DNA of 64,000 nt, from NCBI RefSeq assembly GCF_949987515.2, contig NC_082696.1:56946947-57010946 (forward strand), given 5' to 3'. Of the stretch, positions 36,632 to 48,078 are shown piece by piece (positions within the stretch are counted from its first letter, which is position 1; each line of letters begins with the position of its first letter). Made by a program: the position numbers and the translations under genes. Source of the stretch: Delphinus delphis (lineage: Eukaryota; Chordata; Mammalia; Artiodactyla; Delphinidae). A model generated the notes under the pieces. The model was not told where the DNA came from, ran no database searches, and saw only the letters and a program-made list of their open reading frames with translations.

Positions 36632-36863
36632 GGGTTTTGGGGGGTTTTTTTTGTTTTTTGTTTGTTTGTTTGCGGTATGCAGGCCTCTCACTGCTGTGGC
36701 CTCTCCCGCTGCGGAGCACAGGCTCCGGACGCGCAGGCTCAGCGGCCATGGCTCACGGGCCCAGCCGCTCCGCGGCATGTGGGATCTTCCCAGACCGGGG
36801 CACGAACCTGTGTCCCCTGCATCGGCAGACGGACTCTCAACCACTGCGCCACCAGGGAAGCCC
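36632..36863 (-). mobile_element. CHR-2-type SINE (minus orientation)
   Basis: A G/T-rich tail (tttgttttttgtttgtttg) precedes the reverse-complement body, ending 'ctcaaccactgcgccaccagggaagcc'. The duplication tagaagtg lies at 36624-36631 and 36864-36871. CpG sites in the body are well kept, which suggests a fairly recent insertion. Confidence 0.93.
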
Positions 36864-36999
36864 TAGAAGTGTTTTAATGTTTCCACTTTGGTTTTTATTT
36901 TTTAGTTTTTTGCTTGTTTTTCATTTGATATTATCTCATAGCCTGTAGAAATGCAAATTATAAAGAAAGTCACCCTAAAAAACATATGAAGTTTTAAAG

Positions 37000-39900
37000 A
37001 CAGAAGCAAGGTGGTTAAAAAAAAAACAAAAAACTTTGTTTAGCTTTTAAAGATGGATTGCAAAGTGTGACATTTAACCATACATAATTATTATATATTG
37101 CTGCTAATCTCAGTTATTCCCTTTTAGGATTCAAACCTGATAGCCTTAAGAGGAAAATATCTAAACATTGTTAAGCTGTAAGGCATTTTTATTATATCCT
37201 TGAAAACTGAGGAATTTTTTTTAAGTTTCATCAAAGGACAATTTTTTAAGGACTTAGCTATAAATCCTGGGAAATAGAAGTTTCTGATGGAATTCTTACC
37301 ACTGAAATTATTTTAAGCACAAGAGACCTGCTGGTACTCACTATTGTAAGATCCCTTAAAATCCAGCTGTCAACCAGGTGGTCATTCTTACACTGGAAAG
37401 AGTAAGGTATTATTTCTTGTGCATATTTATTTTTGGCAAATGATTCTGTGCTTGCCCTAACTGGTTGAAGGCCAAACATATGTCCATAAGTTTAAGACAT
37501 TGATACAAATCAGACACATATTTTCATATAAGCCCTGACAGGAAACACACATAGATCTATGAGTAATTACAATTACATCTGTCAGTGTTTTCATGTTTGC
37601 CATCTGCATATAATAAAATTATTTTGATATTTCATTTTAGTGAAGCAAATTGTATGCATATTGGACAAATATTTTATTGCTTAACTAGATCTTAGTTTTA
37701 TCATTTTCCAATAAATGTTTTATAACCAAGGGCTCTTGTTTTACTTTTTTTTTTTTTAACTTGTAATCTTATTAAGTTCATTCCTAGTATACCTTTCACT
37801 GCGTTTTGAGGTAATTGTAAGTTCCATGTAAGTCTAGTTTATAGCAGTCTTTTATTTTAGAGATACACTTTATTCATATGATTCATTTACTTTGAATAGA
37901 TAATTTGAATAAAAGTAAGAATCATAAGTGCTAGAAACCATACTAATTATATACATAGATTTGATTTTAAAAACAAGTTATGTTAGTTTTTTCATAGATT
38001 AATTATTGAATAAAAGGTAATCTGAAATAATAAAGATAAAAATAGGAGGCTTTTTTTTAATCCCTTAATATATCTTGACCTGGCTTGGTAAATGCCAGAT
38101 TATTTTTCAAATATTATTATAAAATATATAATATACAATTAATTTAATACTTCAGAGAGGCACAGAAATTAAACAGGGTTCCTATCAGGGAAATTTACTG
38201 AAATGCTTTTTCTACAGCTTCAGTGGCCAAAAGACAGCACTGGAATGTGAGAAAATAATTTTGGCTTGTTTTAACACCTCAGAATGTTACAAATTAATCA
38301 AGTGCTACTTAAAGTCTAGAACTCATTAACTTTATAAGTTTTGCTTTTCCCATGACAGAGATTAAGTTATAGCATAAAGCTTCTTTAGTCCCTCACTTGA
38401 TCAGGTTACCATCCCCACTGTTCAAGTGCTCTCTTACCAACTACTTAGTGAGTTCAGCGTAGGCAGTGCCGAGTCCAGCGACATAAAAGTACTAGTTTAC
38501 TGTTACGTAATGCTTACACGAAACCACACGTGAATTCATTCTGGCTGTTTCTTACCTCAGTAATTTGCTTAGGTAAAGCAGACTCGTATAGTTACTGCAC
38601 CTAGAATAAATACACTCACACATACACAGTCAAACAGAATTCACTTGTTTACACACGCTCACTAAAGAGAAAAAGCAAAGTCGATTTTAAGTATTTGATA
38701 AGCTTCTTATTAACGAATCTAAAAAGCAAGCTGTACAACCAGTGGATTTAAGGTCCACAAGGACATGTAAGAGTTACATATGGAATAATGCTACGAGAGT
38801 CCTAACTAAACCCAAGTGCCAGCTAATCACTAAAAGACATACCATACCTCAGCAGTGTAGATTTGCCAGATTGTTCTCCAGAGAACAGGCAAATAAGTTA
38901 GTGATACAGTGGTGTGAACAAGCCATTACGTAAGAGTGTGTATCCTCAGTCAACTAAAATCAGTGTTCATATACAAGCAAAATGTAGTAGCATACATACA
39001 TATGTTTGCAGGGGTTCTTTAATTTTTTACTTTATGTGGAGTAGCTGAGTCTATGGCATTTGTAGAACAGATTGAGGTTTGTGATGAAAAGGGAAACAAA
39101 AGGAAAACTATTGAGTGAACAGCAGGGCCCATTTGATGTGATTATGAAAGATGTTTCTTTATTCTGATTTCTCTTTTGCAATCTGAAGACAGTAGCAGGG
39201 GTTGCAAGCAGAGTTTATCATAGGTTGTCAATCACTGTCGTTCAGCATTTGCAGGGAAAATGTCTTTATTCAAGGACAGCTGAGCAAATCAGAGACATAG
39301 ATTTGCAGTTAGTAGCCTGTCCAGCCAACACTAAATAAACAGGGACAGGGTAGACAAACCAGCCTCTCACATAAAAATATAATGGACTCCACTGACCTCG
39401 CTGCCCTCCATTCAGCTTCAATCCCAGTTGCATAAAAGCTTCACTGCCCACTTTCAATTTCCTTTAATTACCTACATGATGTAGATAAGAAAATGAACCT
39501 CACTTGTAGTCAGTGATCACACACAGGAAATTAACTAGACAAGTTGTTTAAAATGAGAGGAGTAATTTGGAGGTAAATAGAGTGTCCTACTGAGGAAGAA
39601 GTAGCTAGAAAGGGTTTTTGTTTGCTTGTTTGTTTTTAAGCAGGGATTTTATTATTTTACTAGCTCTCTCCGCTGATCCTGGGTTTGCTGCTTTCCTAAT
39701 CAGTCTAAGTAAAAAATCTCCATTGCAAGTATTCTGAAACACCCAGAATAAAATACTTTGAAGGAGGTAAGAGCTAAGTAAAGTAGTGAAGCAAACACAC
39801 CACATTCTAAAGAGCTTAGAAAAATTGTGAACTGGAATCCCAGGAATAAATGATCATGGTTTTCACAGGAGGGTCTGGCGGAGTAGTTGAGGGTTAAATA

Positions 39901-40690
39901 GCAGTGTCTTCAGTGAGTCTTCATTTTAAATTGCTTCCTGAGTCCATAATCAAACCACGAAAAATGAAAATGAAAATGCTGATAATATTTTTATGTATTC
40001 TAATTGATCTAAAAATCAATATTTTCTGTTTCATTCTTGTGGTTCACAGCACTTAAACTTTAATTAGAAAACACTGTAGGGTTTCAGGGTACTATAACTA
40101 TACATAATACTTTGTCTTCAGAAAAGTTGGAGCAAGTGTCTAATATAAATGATTCTTCCTCTTCCCTGTCTCTTCATACTATTTTGAGTTAGGTCACTGC
40201 AGAACACTGAAAAGAGCATCTTTCCTCATCACACACTGATGTGCTTTTGTGAACATTTAATTAATATGAATTTAAAAGAAACCTAATTGGAGATTGGAAA
40301 CTAAAGCCTGCAGTATCAAACCTATAGTTCAAGAGGATATAATTTCTCAATATTTTATCTTTAATTTGGCTGTCTCTTGTATTGAGAATATTGTCTTTCA
40401 AAGAATGAATATTTCCTGTAACACAGTTACATAAAAATTGTATGATTATTTGGATAAAATGTATGTGCCACTACTAGTAAAACATTGGTAAAAAGTAATA
40501 GTATTTTTGTTTCTTTGAATAATGTTTAAGAATCATGATTTTTTAAAAGTGAGTTAATGAAATGTCATTTTAGATAGGGAAGTATTTTTACATAATTGTA
40601 AACAAAGGTTTACAACTGAAAACTGTAGAACAAAACTCAAATAATTGAATCTTAAGCCTCAGTTAACATTCTGTATGTGATCAGACGTGG
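37000..40690. other. Repeat-poor intronic stretch with a CpG-rich patch
   Basis: No named repeat was recognised. A T run at 37744-37759 could be a tail remnant. The interval 38400-38950 has about a dozen CpG dinucleotides, two TTACGTAA palindromes (38503-38510, 38926-38933) and one CACGTG (38527-38532), unlike its surroundings. It could be an old retrocopy, an unrecognised LTR or a regulatory block. Confidence 0.5.
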
Positions 40691-40699
40691 GGATGATTA

Positions 40700-40930
40700 T
40701 TATAGTAATAATGCCTGACATTATACCAAGTCTTAGAGCTTTCAAGTGTTTCATAAACACTATCACGTTGAATCCTCACACCAAATCCCAATTTAAGACA
40801 AGGAATTTGGGACTTAGGGAAGTTCAGTTAGTCTCAGAAGATCACATAGTTTGTAAATGGCAGAGCTGCAAACCAACCTGTTGTATCAGTTCCCAGACCC
40901 AGTGTTCTCTCTACCACCTCACACCATGCA
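40700..40930 (-). repeat. MIR SINE fragment (minus orientation)
   Basis: 'ttagagctttcaagtgtttcataaacactatcacgttgaatcctcacacc', 'ggaagttcagttagtctcagaagatcacatagtttgtaaatggcagagctgcaaacc' and 'cccagacccagtgttctctctaccacc' follow MIR reverse order. Confidence 0.82.
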
Positions 40931-41249
40931 TCCCACCCTCGTGATCTGTAATGTCTCTAAGGGGATGAATTACTTACTACATTCTTTGGATTCTCCTTTA
41001 ATTCAAACACTGGAAACAGAAAAGGAGGGATCCTCAAAGGAAGTAATAGCTTTTGATGAGACCTCATTTAATTATGGATAATTTTTAACTACAGAAACTA
41101 TTATTGATTTGATATTTTATAAACATAAATCTAACATCAGCTCTTTGAAGATCTCAAAAACATTGCCTGGGTCAAATTTAATAACGAAAAAGACATTACT
41201 TCTCAAAAGAATATATTAAGTAATAAAATCTACATAAGCATTCTAAAGA

Positions 41250-41595
41250 GTGTTTTCCTATAATAAGATTCCGTGTCCCTCTTTTCCACCTCAAGTATGA
41301 ACCTTATCCTATCTCTTTTCCCTTTTTTACCTAAAAAAAATGTTTTACTGTCTTTCAGCTCAGTTGAAACCTCCCCAAAGATACCTTCCCTGACCCACTG
41401 TTATTATTTGTACTCCTCCTTCCTTATACTTGTCCACTTGTCATTTTACATTTATTCATGGTCAATTTTGATTGAGGTCTGGCTCCCCCACTTCACTGTA
41501 AAGCTTCATGAAGGTAGGGGATCGATTGTTTGTTTTTGTGCATCACTTGTACCCAGCAGTAGTATATGCTGAATAAATATTTGGTAAACAAGTGA
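41250..41595 (+). repeat. L2 3' end (plus orientation)
   Basis: 'ctttcagctcagttgaaacctccccaaagataccttccctgaccc', 'cccacttcactgtaaagcttcatgaaggtaggggatcg' and the end 'gctgaataaatatttggtaaacaa' give the full order of the plus-strand L2 3' end. Confidence 0.82.
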
Positions 41596-42381
41596 CTCAG
41601 CACACCAAGACCTTGTCCATTGTAGTTATTAAAATGCTTTTCATTATTATTATTAAAGTGTATAGATTTTGCCGAGAAATTAAGGAACCCTTAGCTTAAT
41701 TAATAAAGGAACCCTTTGATTGCTTTTATGCACCAAGAAAAGGCATCACTAAATTAAGCTTTTCACTAAGATCACTGTCTTTGGGTAATCTACATTAAAG
41801 ATCTGATTGCTCCCCTAATCAACCTAGAAGGATCTCTCTACTGCAGAGCATTTTTTCTAACCTAAAATGTACTCAGCTGTTAGCAGACTCATCTGATACT
41901 GATACTGCTGGCAGTGAGCAAATTCACAATCCTGGTGAAGCAGGGGATAAAATAATTCAAGCAGAATTGGCGTGGTTTGGAGAACAGTGGAGTCACATCT
42001 TACATGGAGTTCAGATTCTAAAGCAAGCAAATACAATAAAAATCACTAATGATAAAATTTACTCGAAAATAACCCCAAAAGTAGAATAAGCATAATTTTA
42101 GTAGTCAGTCTTGTTCAAATACACTGGTTCTCAGTGAGTTCAACACTACTAGTCTTCCCTCTAGTGTTGGAGCAGATCATTGTTTCTTTAGTTTAGCACC
42201 ACATGAAGTAGTTGACTTGCATTTAGAACTCATAAGTCATACTTTATGAAAAAATGTGCATCTTTGGATACTAGAATCATACGTCACAGAAGTATGTTCA
42301 CACTTTCAGAGGTATTTGGGAACTAAGACTGGGAAATACCTAGTTTATATTCTTGCCTCCCAGTCAGTCAATCAATATCTA

Positions 42382-42405
42382 ATCTCCCTCTCTCTCTCTC
42401 TCTCC

Positions 42406-42487
<82 letters not shown>
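42382..42487. repeat. Compound (TC)n-(CA)n microsatellite
   Basis: A tct/ctc array with two small interruptions runs to about 42449, then an uninterrupted cacaca array to 42487. The structure is the same as at 3213-3287. Confidence 0.95.
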
Positions 42488-42491
<4 letters not shown>

Positions 42492-42718
42492 GGGGAAGAG
42501 GGGTGTGTATGGTATATAATCAGATTTGAACAGGATTGTACAGAGGGAAGTGGATTACTTAGATAACACTATTCATTAGTGCTTTCAGCCAAATTCTTAC
42601 TTTCCATATAATTTGATTTTAATTTAACTTTTCATATAATTTGTAAGTCTAAACCTATTTCCTACATAGCTAAAACCTGGAGGACCAATACAGTTTACAG
42701 TATTAAAATAGCTATTCG

Positions 42719-42927
42719 GGAGTTCCCTGGTGGCGCAGTGGTTGAGAGTCCGCCTGCTGGTGCAGGGGACACGGGTTCATGTCCCGGTCCGAGAGGATCC
42801 CACATGCCGCGGAGCAGCTGGGCCCGTGAGCCATGGCCGCTGAGCCTGCGCGTCCGGAGCCTGTGCTCCGCAACGGGAGAGGCCACAGCAGTGAGAGGCC
42901 CGCGTACTGAAATAAAAAAAAAAAAAA
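42719..42927 (+). mobile_element. CHR-2-type SINE
   Basis: Complete head (gtggcgcagtggttgagagt), body with many intact CpGs, and a long A tail. The 14-bp target-site duplication aaaatagctattcg lies at 42705-42718 and 42928-42941. It looks young. Confidence 0.96.
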
Positions 42928-43119
42928 AAAATAGCTATTCGATTTTCTTCTGGAAAAAGATCAGAGGAAGTTGTATTTTATGAACAGTAGAAAGAAATCT
43001 AAATATGAATAAATTTTAAACTGTGAAAAAAAAAATTTTTAAACTGTGAAACAGATTTAGAGCTGATTTCTTCTCCCTCCACCTCCACCCAGCTATCTGG
43101 ATTGTGGTCCTCTCTTTAA

Positions 43120-43500
43120 GTGTATTTTGCACGCTTAACAGAAAGCTCCTGCTCACTGAGTGTTCCCAACCTCTCTTCTATTAATAGCATCATCATTCTC
43201 CTCATCCCTGAGGCTTAAACCTTAGACCCCTCCTTATCTGTTTTTATGGATCTGCTCATACTATTTTCTGTGCCTGGAATGCAAGGAATCTTTCTCCCTC
43301 TCTCCTCTTCTACAAATTGTTCTAAGGCTAGAACAAACAGTATCTCTTTTAGGAAACTTTCCAACACATCCAATTCACTTCAGTGCTCTTCTCTGAATAA
43401 CAGTATTTTATTCTGCACTTAGAATAATTATTTATATAAATTGTTTTCTCCGATATCATTTTAATTTCCTTTAAATAAAAGGTCATGTTTTAGATTTCTG
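43120..43500 (+). repeat. L2 3'-region fragment (plus orientation)
   Basis: 'ctgtgcctggaatgcaaggaatctttctccctctc', 'aggaaactttccaacacatcc' and 'aataaaaggtcatgttttag' match degraded plus-strand L2. Confidence 0.55.
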
Positions 43501-44099
43501 AACCATCTTTTTCCTTATCTGCTGTTATATTTTTCTTAAGCCATTTGGCAAGGCTAGGATGGATAGGTGTTGATGGGGTTTTGGATGGAGCCCAGATATT
43601 AGGTTGAGATGTGTTAGTTGTCAGGTGACAATGCTTCAGTCCTGAAATTCACCTGAAATCAAAAATAATAGCACTGCCATATATAACTGGTCCCTCTTTA
43701 GCAGATGACTTCGGAGAGAGCAGGAACGAACAGAAATGGCATATGAAAAGAAAACCAAAATGACACATAGGGGCAAAACATTATTAACTGCTAGTGTGTC
43801 AGCATATACTTCTTATATAAAACAGCACAAAGTGGTAAAGACAGTGTTCAAAACAGTGTAAAGTGCTGTGATATTTTTGACTATTGCAAAAACAAAGACA
43901 AGACAATTCATGAATGAGAGAAAATGTAGTGATTATTTTAATATTCCTATTAAATATGTTTAACTGAATATTATAAAATTTTGTTTATTTATTCAGTTCA
44001 GTTAAACAGAATGTTCCAAATATTCACTTAGGATATTTTTTCAGATGTTACATCAGTTGAAATTATTTTTACACATTTTTCAGTCTCTTGGACTTAACC

Positions 44100-44400
44100 A
44101 TTTTCCCCCCCATTATAGGGCCTTTGCATATACTACATACTGTTCCTAGAACGCTCTTCACGTCTCTGTTCATCTAGTTACCATCTGCTCATCCTCTATA
44201 TCATAGCATATCTACCTTTTCCTTCAGGAAATTTTTATGACCTTACTAGGTCAGATTTCTTTGCTAAACTCTCATGCTTTTATGTATTTCTTCTTCATAG
44301 AATTTGTCACCATATCAAATTCACATTTATTTATGTGACTGAATAATGTCTGTCTCCCTCATAGGGTGGATATTCAACAAATATTTCTCACTGTTTCCTA
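44100..44400 (+). repeat. L2 3'-region fragment (plus orientation)
   Basis: 'agggcctttgcatatactacatactgttcctagaacgctcttcacg', 'cttcaggaaatttttatgacc' and 'ggatattcaacaaatatttc' follow the L2 3' order. Confidence 0.65.
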
Positions 44401-44419
44401 TTTGTTACCCTTGTTCTCT

Positions 44420-46660
44420 GTTCCTGTTTTTGTCTTCTACTTTCTCTGTCTGTTGTGGTCTTAATTGAGCTGTTTATATGATTCCATTTTCTCCTTTCTT
44501 AGCATATCAGCTATACTTCTTTTTTTGCTTTTCTTAGTGGTTGCCCTAGAGTTTACAGTGTACATTTACAAGTAATCAAATTCCACTTTCAAATAATACT
44601 ATACTACCTAATGGGTATGGAATCTGATAATAATAAAATAATCATAATTCCTTCCTTCCATCTCTTGTATCATTGCTGTCATTCATATCACTTATATATA
44701 AGACAAGTCATATACATAGGCATATAAAATACGTAAGCATACATAATTGTTCAAAAATATTATTTTGAACAAAGTGTTGTCTGTTAGATCAATAAAAAAA
44801 TAAAAGTTTTTATTTTACCTTCACTTATTCTTTCTTCAGTGTTCTTCCTTTCTTTATATAGATCCAAATTTCTGACCTATATTATCTTCCTTCTCTCCAA
44901 AGAACTTCTTATATTTCTTGCAAGGCAGGTCTACTGGTCTGCTGGCAACAAATTAACTCAATTTTTATTTGTCTGAGAAAGTTGTATTTCTCTTTCACTT
45001 TTGAAGGATAATCTCACAGGATATAGAATTCTAGGTTGGTGGGGTTTTTTCCTCAACACTTTAAACATTTCACGCTAGTCTCCTTTTGCTTGCATGGTTT
45101 CTGAAGAGAGTAATTCAGAAGTAATACTTACCTTTGTTCCTGTACAGGTAAGGTGTTTTTTCCCTCTGGCTTCTTTCAGGGATTCTTCTTTATCTTTGAT
45201 TTTTAGTAGTTTGAAGATAATATGCTTAGGTGTAACTTCTTTTTTTTTTTTTTTTTTTTTGCTGTTTATTCTGTTCAGTGCTCTCTGAGCTTCCTGGATC
45301 TGTGGTTTGGTGTCTGACATTAATTGGAGAGGAGGGGAATTCTCAATCATTATTGTTTCAAATATTTCTTCTCTTACTTTCTCTCTACTCCTTCTGGTAT
45401 TCCCATCATACATATATTACATCTTTTGTCGTTGTCCCGCAGTCCTTGGATATTCTCTTGTGTTTTTTTCAGTCTTTGTTCTCTTTGCTTTTCAGTTTTC
45501 AGAAATTTCATTGATATATCCTCTAGCTCAGAAATTCTTTCCTAAACCATGTCCAGTCTACCAATAAGCTCACCAAAGGCATTCTTCATTTCTTTTAGTG
45601 TTTTTGTATTCACCATTTCCTTTTGATTCTTTTTTAGGATTTCCATCTGCTTCCATTGTTCATTTGTTCTTACATGCTGTCTATTTTATCTGTCAGAGCC
45701 GTTAGCATATAAATCATAGTTTTAAATTCCTGATCTGATAATTCTAACATCCCTGCCATGTCTGGTTCTGATGATAGCTCTATTTCTTCAAATTGTGTTT
45801 TTAGCCTTTTGGTATACCTTGTAATTTTCTTGATAGCTGGACAAAATGTACTGGGTAAAAAGAACTGCTATAAATAGGCCTTTAATAATGTGGTGAGGTG
45901 GGGCATGGCGGTGTAGGGGAAATATTCTCTGGTCCAATGATTAGGTCCCAAGTCTTCAATGAGTCTGTGCCTCTGTGCTGTGAACTTCACAGCCATTTCT
46001 ACCCTCACCCCTTAGGTGGGACAGGATGGCTAGTGTGAGCTGGAGTGGGGTATTTCCCTTCTTCCACACGCAAAGCTTGAGCTGGTTACAGTTGGGTACT
46101 TCCATTCCCCAGGTCAGTTAGGTTCTCATAATATATCCCAGCAGGGTTAGGCTCCAGTTAACTAGTTTCTCCTGAGAGCAGGCCTTGTTAAGAAGGACAG
46201 AGTGCTCTAAGGTATTTCAGGATGGTTCTTTTCCCCTCCCCTTGCTAGAAGCCCAAGGCGATTTTTCTCTGATATTTACTGCGGGAATCTGGTTGAGCTC
46301 CTAAAGGTAAATTTCACAGTATTGTGGGGGCCCCCTATGACTGGGTCCCCCGGGAGTTTTTAGCTCTCGGAGTTGTCTGCACTGTACCTCCCACAATTCA
46401 TCAGTTACAGTTCAGGTTTTCTTACCTCGACGCTGATTGCCAAGGCATTTTCTGCTTGTGAGCCTCTGCTCCTCTTAGCCGTGACTCCCTGCATTTGCCT
46501 GTGTTTCCAATCTTGGAGGCAGCGGTTTGCCCTGTGTTCTGCCTTCTCATGGATTCAAGACGAGTTGTTGGTTTTTTCAACCTGTTCAGCTTTTTACTTG
46601 TTAGGATGGAGTGGTGGCTTCTAAGCTCCTTGCATGTGGAACCGGAAACCCCCAAATTTG
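44420..46660 (-). mobile_element. Probable HAL1 (half-L1, ORF1 only), minus orientation
   Basis: The 3' side (44520-45000) contains 'gtggttgccctagagtttacagtgtacatttacaagtaatc', typical of HAL1. It runs directly into an ORF1 remnant at 45075-45413 and then a 5' region to about 46660, with no ORF2 in between. HAL1s are ancient mammalian LINEs that carry ORF1 only and depended on L1 for mobilisation. A T run at 45241-45260 interrupts ORF1. An old L1M with deleted ORF2 would look similar. Confidence 0.6.
45075..45413 (-). pseudogene. LINE ORF1 remnant (HAL1 or old L1)
   Basis: The minus-strand peptide contains LMSDTKPQIQEAQRALNRIN, a lysine run from the poly-T insertion, HIIFKLLKIKDKEESLKEAR and TSELLSSETMQAKGD. 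These match the RNA-binding C-terminal half of LINE-1-type ORF1. The lysine run replaces a short stretch of the domain. Confidence 0.8.
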
Positions 46661-46719
46661 AACAATTTTGTTTTAATCTAATTTATTACAGTAAGTCTTA
46701 AGTTAATGATCTTGGTCTT

Positions 46720-47045
46720 CACCCTTTTCTTATCTCACCAACCCTATCCTCATCCCCCTTTCTCCCAGCCCTGTCTTATTTCTTCCACTCATTCTATAGA
46801 TCCTCACTTAAATATCTCTTTTTCCAAGATGCTTTCCCTGACCTTCTAAAATAACTAAGTCCCCAAACTGAATATCCCTTCAGCACTCTGTGCTTACCAT
46901 ATCATAACATTCATTTCCACTTTCAGGACTTGTTTTTCCCTGTTGAACTCTCAGTTTCTGGTTCGTTGCCCGGGTCCACTGTCAAGCATAACATTTGATG
47001 CTTACTAGGATCTGTATTGTTTTTGTTGACTGGATAAATAAGAAG
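46720..47045 (+). repeat. L2 3'-region fragment (plus orientation)
   Basis: 'caagatgctttccctgaccttctaaaataactaag', 'cagcactctgtgcttacc', 'gttgaactctcagtttctgg' and 'ttgttgactggataaataag' are a decayed L2 3' end. It ends about 220 bp before the ASCC3 exon. Confidence 0.65.
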
Positions 47046-47269
47046 AGCATTCATGAATTTCAGATGTATTATACATTACTAGCTTTTGCTTAATATTAAT
47101 AGTAGTACTGACCAAAGCAGAATTTTAAAGGATATGGTTGTTTTACAGTTTTTCTAAAGCATGTTTTAAATGTCAGTAGTTAAAGCTAAGAAGTACATTA
47201 AATATTATACTTTTGATACAGTACATTTATATGTACATTATATATATATGGGTTTGTTTGTTTTTTCAG

Positions 47270-47494
47270 GATGCAGAAGAATACACAGATTTGCCAGTAA
47301 GACACAATGAAGATCATATGAACAGCGAACTGGCAAAATGTCTTCCGTTGGAATCAAATCCTCATTCATTTGACAGCCCTCACACCAAAGCTCATCTCCT
47401 ACTGCAGGCACATCTCAGCCGAACCATGCTGCCCTGCCCAGATTATGACACTGATACCAAAACAGTGTTGGACCAAGCTCTCAGAGTATGTCAG
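47270..47494 (+). CDS. ASCC3: ASCC3 coding exon (C-terminal Sec63-like domain), third in window
   Basis: The exon is 225 nt, exactly 75 codons, bounded by ttttttcag| and CAG|gtatga, and phase 0 at both ends. The peptide starts DAEEYTDLPVRHNEDHMNSE and ends VLDQALRVCQ, with no stop. It is the continuation of the Sec63-like domain. DLPVRHNED is the usual 'Y-x-x-L-P-V-R-H-N-E' block after the WH-like region, and the KAHLLLQAHLSR segment matches the helical bundle of Brr2/ASCC3 Sec63 domains. The next expected ASCC3 exon would continue with AMLD-type residues. I do not find it before the right edge, so the downstream intron is longer than 16.5 kb. The three exons together encode about 157 residues of a protein usually about 2,200 residues long. 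Confidence 0.95.
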
Positions 47495-47619
47495 GTATGA
47501 AAGTCATTTCCAATTACCTACATTTTCTCCCATTCTTTCTGTTTTTTTTCTTTTTAGAATAAAATATACTTGCATTTAAAGATTTTTATTGTAGCATTGT
47601 CGAGAAAAAAGCAGTAAGA

Positions 47620-47784
47620 TAACAATTTTAGTCATCCATTCAATCAAAATTTACTGAAGGTAAACTAAGTGCCAGGCACTTTGCTAGGTTCTGAGCATAC
47701 AGCAGTGAACAAACAGAAGAGAACCTGCTGTAATGGGCTTTCACTAGAGATGGCAAAGACAGACAATTAAAAATATAAGTCAAG
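47620..47784 (-). repeat. L2 3' end, part 1 (minus orientation, split by CHR-2)
   Basis: 'aatttactgaaggtaaactaagtgccaggcactttgctaggttctgagcatacagcagtgaacaaacagaag' is the reverse-complement L2 3' end. The CHR-2 SINE at 47785 interrupts it and the remainder continues after 48079. Confidence 0.78.
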
Positions 47785-48037
47785 GGGCTTCCCTGGTGGC
47801 GTAGTGGTTGAGAGTCCGCCTGCCGATGCAGGGGATGTGGGTTCGTGCCCCGGTCTGGGAGGATCCCACATGCCGCAGAGCGGCTGGGCCCGTGAGCCAT
47901 GGCCGCTGGGCCTGCGCGTACGGAGCCTGTGCTCCGCAACAGGAGAGGCCACAGCAGTGAGAGGCCCGCGTACCGGGAAAAAATATATATATATATATAC
48001 GTATATATATACATATATATATACATATATATATACG

Positions 48038-48067
<30 letters not shown>
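47785..48067 (+). mobile_element. CHR-2-type SINE with (TA)n tail expansion
   Basis: The head is 'gtggcgtagtggttgagagt' and the body ends at 'gcccgcgtaccggg'. In place of a plain A tail there is a long AT-alternating tract (47983-48067). The target-site duplication tataagtcaag lies at 47774-47784 and 48068-48078, so the tract is inside the insertion and grew from the tail. Confidence 0.95.
47983..48067. repeat. (TA)n microsatellite within a SINE tail
   Basis: Alternating tatata with scattered cg and ca interruptions (atatacgtatatatatac units). Confidence 0.95.
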
Positions 48068-48070
<3 letters not shown>

Positions 48071-48078
48071 AAGTCAAG

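Larger units (their letters stand above)
1536..47269 (+). other. ASCC3: ASCC3 large intron (about 45.7 kb)
   Basis: The intron begins GTGAGT after codon AGT and ends in a strong polypyrimidine tract and acceptor (ggtttgtttgttttttcag). The flanking exons join in phase 0 and give a continuous ASCC3 peptide, so I see no missing exon between them. The interior is a mosaic of L1, HAL1, L2, MIR and CHR SINE copies separated by AT-rich unique sequence. No further ASCC3 coding segment was recognised inside it. Confidence 0.88.

Noticed and set aside
37744..38960. Retrocopy with its A tail at 37744-37759 (minus strand)
   Set aside because: The T run is suggestive, but no AATAAA, target-site duplication or parent gene could be identified, so I only report the CpG-rich part as unexplained.
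38385..38960. Solo LTR of an endogenous retrovirus
   Set aside because: No convincing TG...CA ends or 4-6-bp duplication were found; kept only as an alternative explanation.
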